A DNA stretch of 64,000 nt from JAHDFB01 sp965658745 (GTDB taxonomy: Bacteria; Bacteroidota; Bacteroidia; Chitinophagales; Saprospiraceae), in NCBI GenBank assembly GCA_965658745.1, contig CBFHTK010000006.1:96104-160103 (forward strand). Direction: 5' to 3'. Of this stretch, positions 63,513 to 64,000 are shown piece by piece. Both the position numbers and the translations under genes were made by a program. Under the pieces are notes generated by a model. It saw nothing but the letters and a program-made list of their open reading frames with translations. It was not told where the DNA came from and did no database searches. Every line of letters begins with the position of its first letter. Positions within the stretch are counted from its first letter, which is position 1.

Positions 63513-64000
63513 ATGAAAATTATAGCTCCTTTAATTCAATTTTACGATCCATTTTTAAAAAATGGCATCAACGAGGGTATACTTTCGCTTTTTAACGAAA
63601 AGGAGTCTAAGTTATTTAAAGCTATAGTAAAGGGTAAGATTACTACAGATAAGCAAGCTGCAAGTTTGCTATATGATGGTAATCCTTCTAGTCAGTCATA
63701 TGCTAAATTTAAGCAAAACTTATTAAATAAGCTTTTGCAGATGGTGATTAACTTTGATAATAACAAAGGATCTACGCATCGCCAGAAGTGGATCAAGCTT
63801 AATCAAGACTACCTTGCTTTTAATATATTGACCTATTCTGCGATGAAGCAGACGGGTTTTGCACTGGCAAAGAAGCTAGTCGTTCAAGCTGATCGTTTGG
63901 AGGTTTATCACATAGGAATGGATGTTTGTAAACAATTAGCCTCTCATATGATGGTTTCTGAAAAGAACAAACGTGAAGGAAAGAGATATCATCAAAAGTA
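63513..64000 (+). CDS. Unidentified protein, N-terminal part
   Basis: Starts at ATG 63513 and is open to the right edge (162 codons, no stop). The product begins MKIIAPLIQFYDPFLKNG, is helical, rich in Lys, Gln, Asn and Leu, with no signal peptide or membrane segment, so a cytoplasmic helical-repeat protein is likely. A purine stretch (AAAAAAGGT) precedes the ATG. I do not recognise the family. The AT-rich upstream region suggests a regulated promoter. Confidence 0.7.
   Translation, partial: MKIIAPLIQFYDPFLKNGINEGILSLFNEKESKLFKAIVKGKITTDKQAASLLYDGNPSSQSYAKFKQNLLNKLLQMVINFDNNKGSTHRQKWIKLNQDYLAFNILTYSAMKQTGFALAKKLVVQADRLEVYHIGMDVCKQLASHMMVSEKNKREGKRYHQK

Noticed and set aside
1..64000. CRISPR arrays, tRNA/rRNA genes, insertion sequences, phage genes, defence systems
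   Set aside because: Looked for on both strands by eye; no regularly spaced direct repeats, cloverleaf sequences, transposases or integrases were recognised.

Overview
The window reads as a piece of a Bacteroidota chromosome, most likely from the Saprospiria/Lewinella side of the phylum, although that finer placement is only an impression. The evidence is several type IX secretion (T9SS) proteins (a PorV/PorQ-type barrel, a SprB-like giant adhesin paired with a PorP/SprF protein, and type A and type B sorting domains), an Alternative Complex III (Act) locus fused to a cytochrome oxidase operon, a TonB-dependent receptor of the OMP_b-brl_3 type, AT-rich spacers and weak Shine-Dalgarno signals. 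No rRNA, tRNA, CRISPR array, phage or insertion sequence was seen.

Layout. 1-9 kb: end of a PorV/PorQ-like barrel gene, a very large alpha-2-macroglobulin lipoprotein, peptidase T and a type II NADH dehydrogenase. 9-21 kb: sppA (minus), a 1861-residue SprB-like adhesin with its PorP/SprF partner (plus), then a minus block of deoxynucleoside kinase, folK and an AGCS sodium:alanine symporter. 21.5-22.4 kb: thyA, interrupted by a run of 99 N that appears to be an artificial assembly gap. 22.6-39.4 kb: the metabolic centre of the window, actABCDEF-coxBA-cyoE-coxC-coxC2-coxD, followed after a terminator by a Cys-free protein at the usual SCO position, a DUF420 protein and a small CPMC protein. Together these would form a quinol:cytochrome c oxidoreductase plus caa3/aa3-type oxidase and their assembly factors, a route from quinol (fed for example by the NDH-2 at 7.7 kb) to oxygen. 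39.6-54.7 kb: a mixed region in which intact genes (T9SS cargo, TM2 protein, ung, DUF1801, thioredoxin, methyltransferase, dabAB inorganic-carbon uptake, DUF6495) alternate with at least six broken genes. 54.7-64 kb: a TonB-type receptor, an SPFH-domain lipoprotein, an SH3 protein, a LytS/LytTR-like two-component pair and the start of an unidentified gene.

Main points for a second look. (1) CoxB carries a complete OmpA-like peptidoglycan-binding domain after an intact CuA domain, which would tie the oxidase to the cell wall. (2) A decay zone at about 41-55 kb contains an SDR gene with three in-frame TAG codons, an SLC13 transporter whose first 53 codons hold TGA and TAG, an outer-membrane protein gene with TGA and TAG, 5-prime stubs of an M32 carboxypeptidase and of a PLP-dependent aminotransferase-fold enzyme, and a relic second copy of the CPMC gene. 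In the three long pseudogenes the frame is kept throughout and every premature stop is TAG or TGA, as expected for C-to-T/G-to-A transitions. (3) The N run in thyA: removing it gives a 264-residue protein, the length of E. coli ThyA, so the true gap is probably zero. No clearly new defence or mobile system was found; the CoxB-OmpA architecture is the best candidate for something not commonly described.
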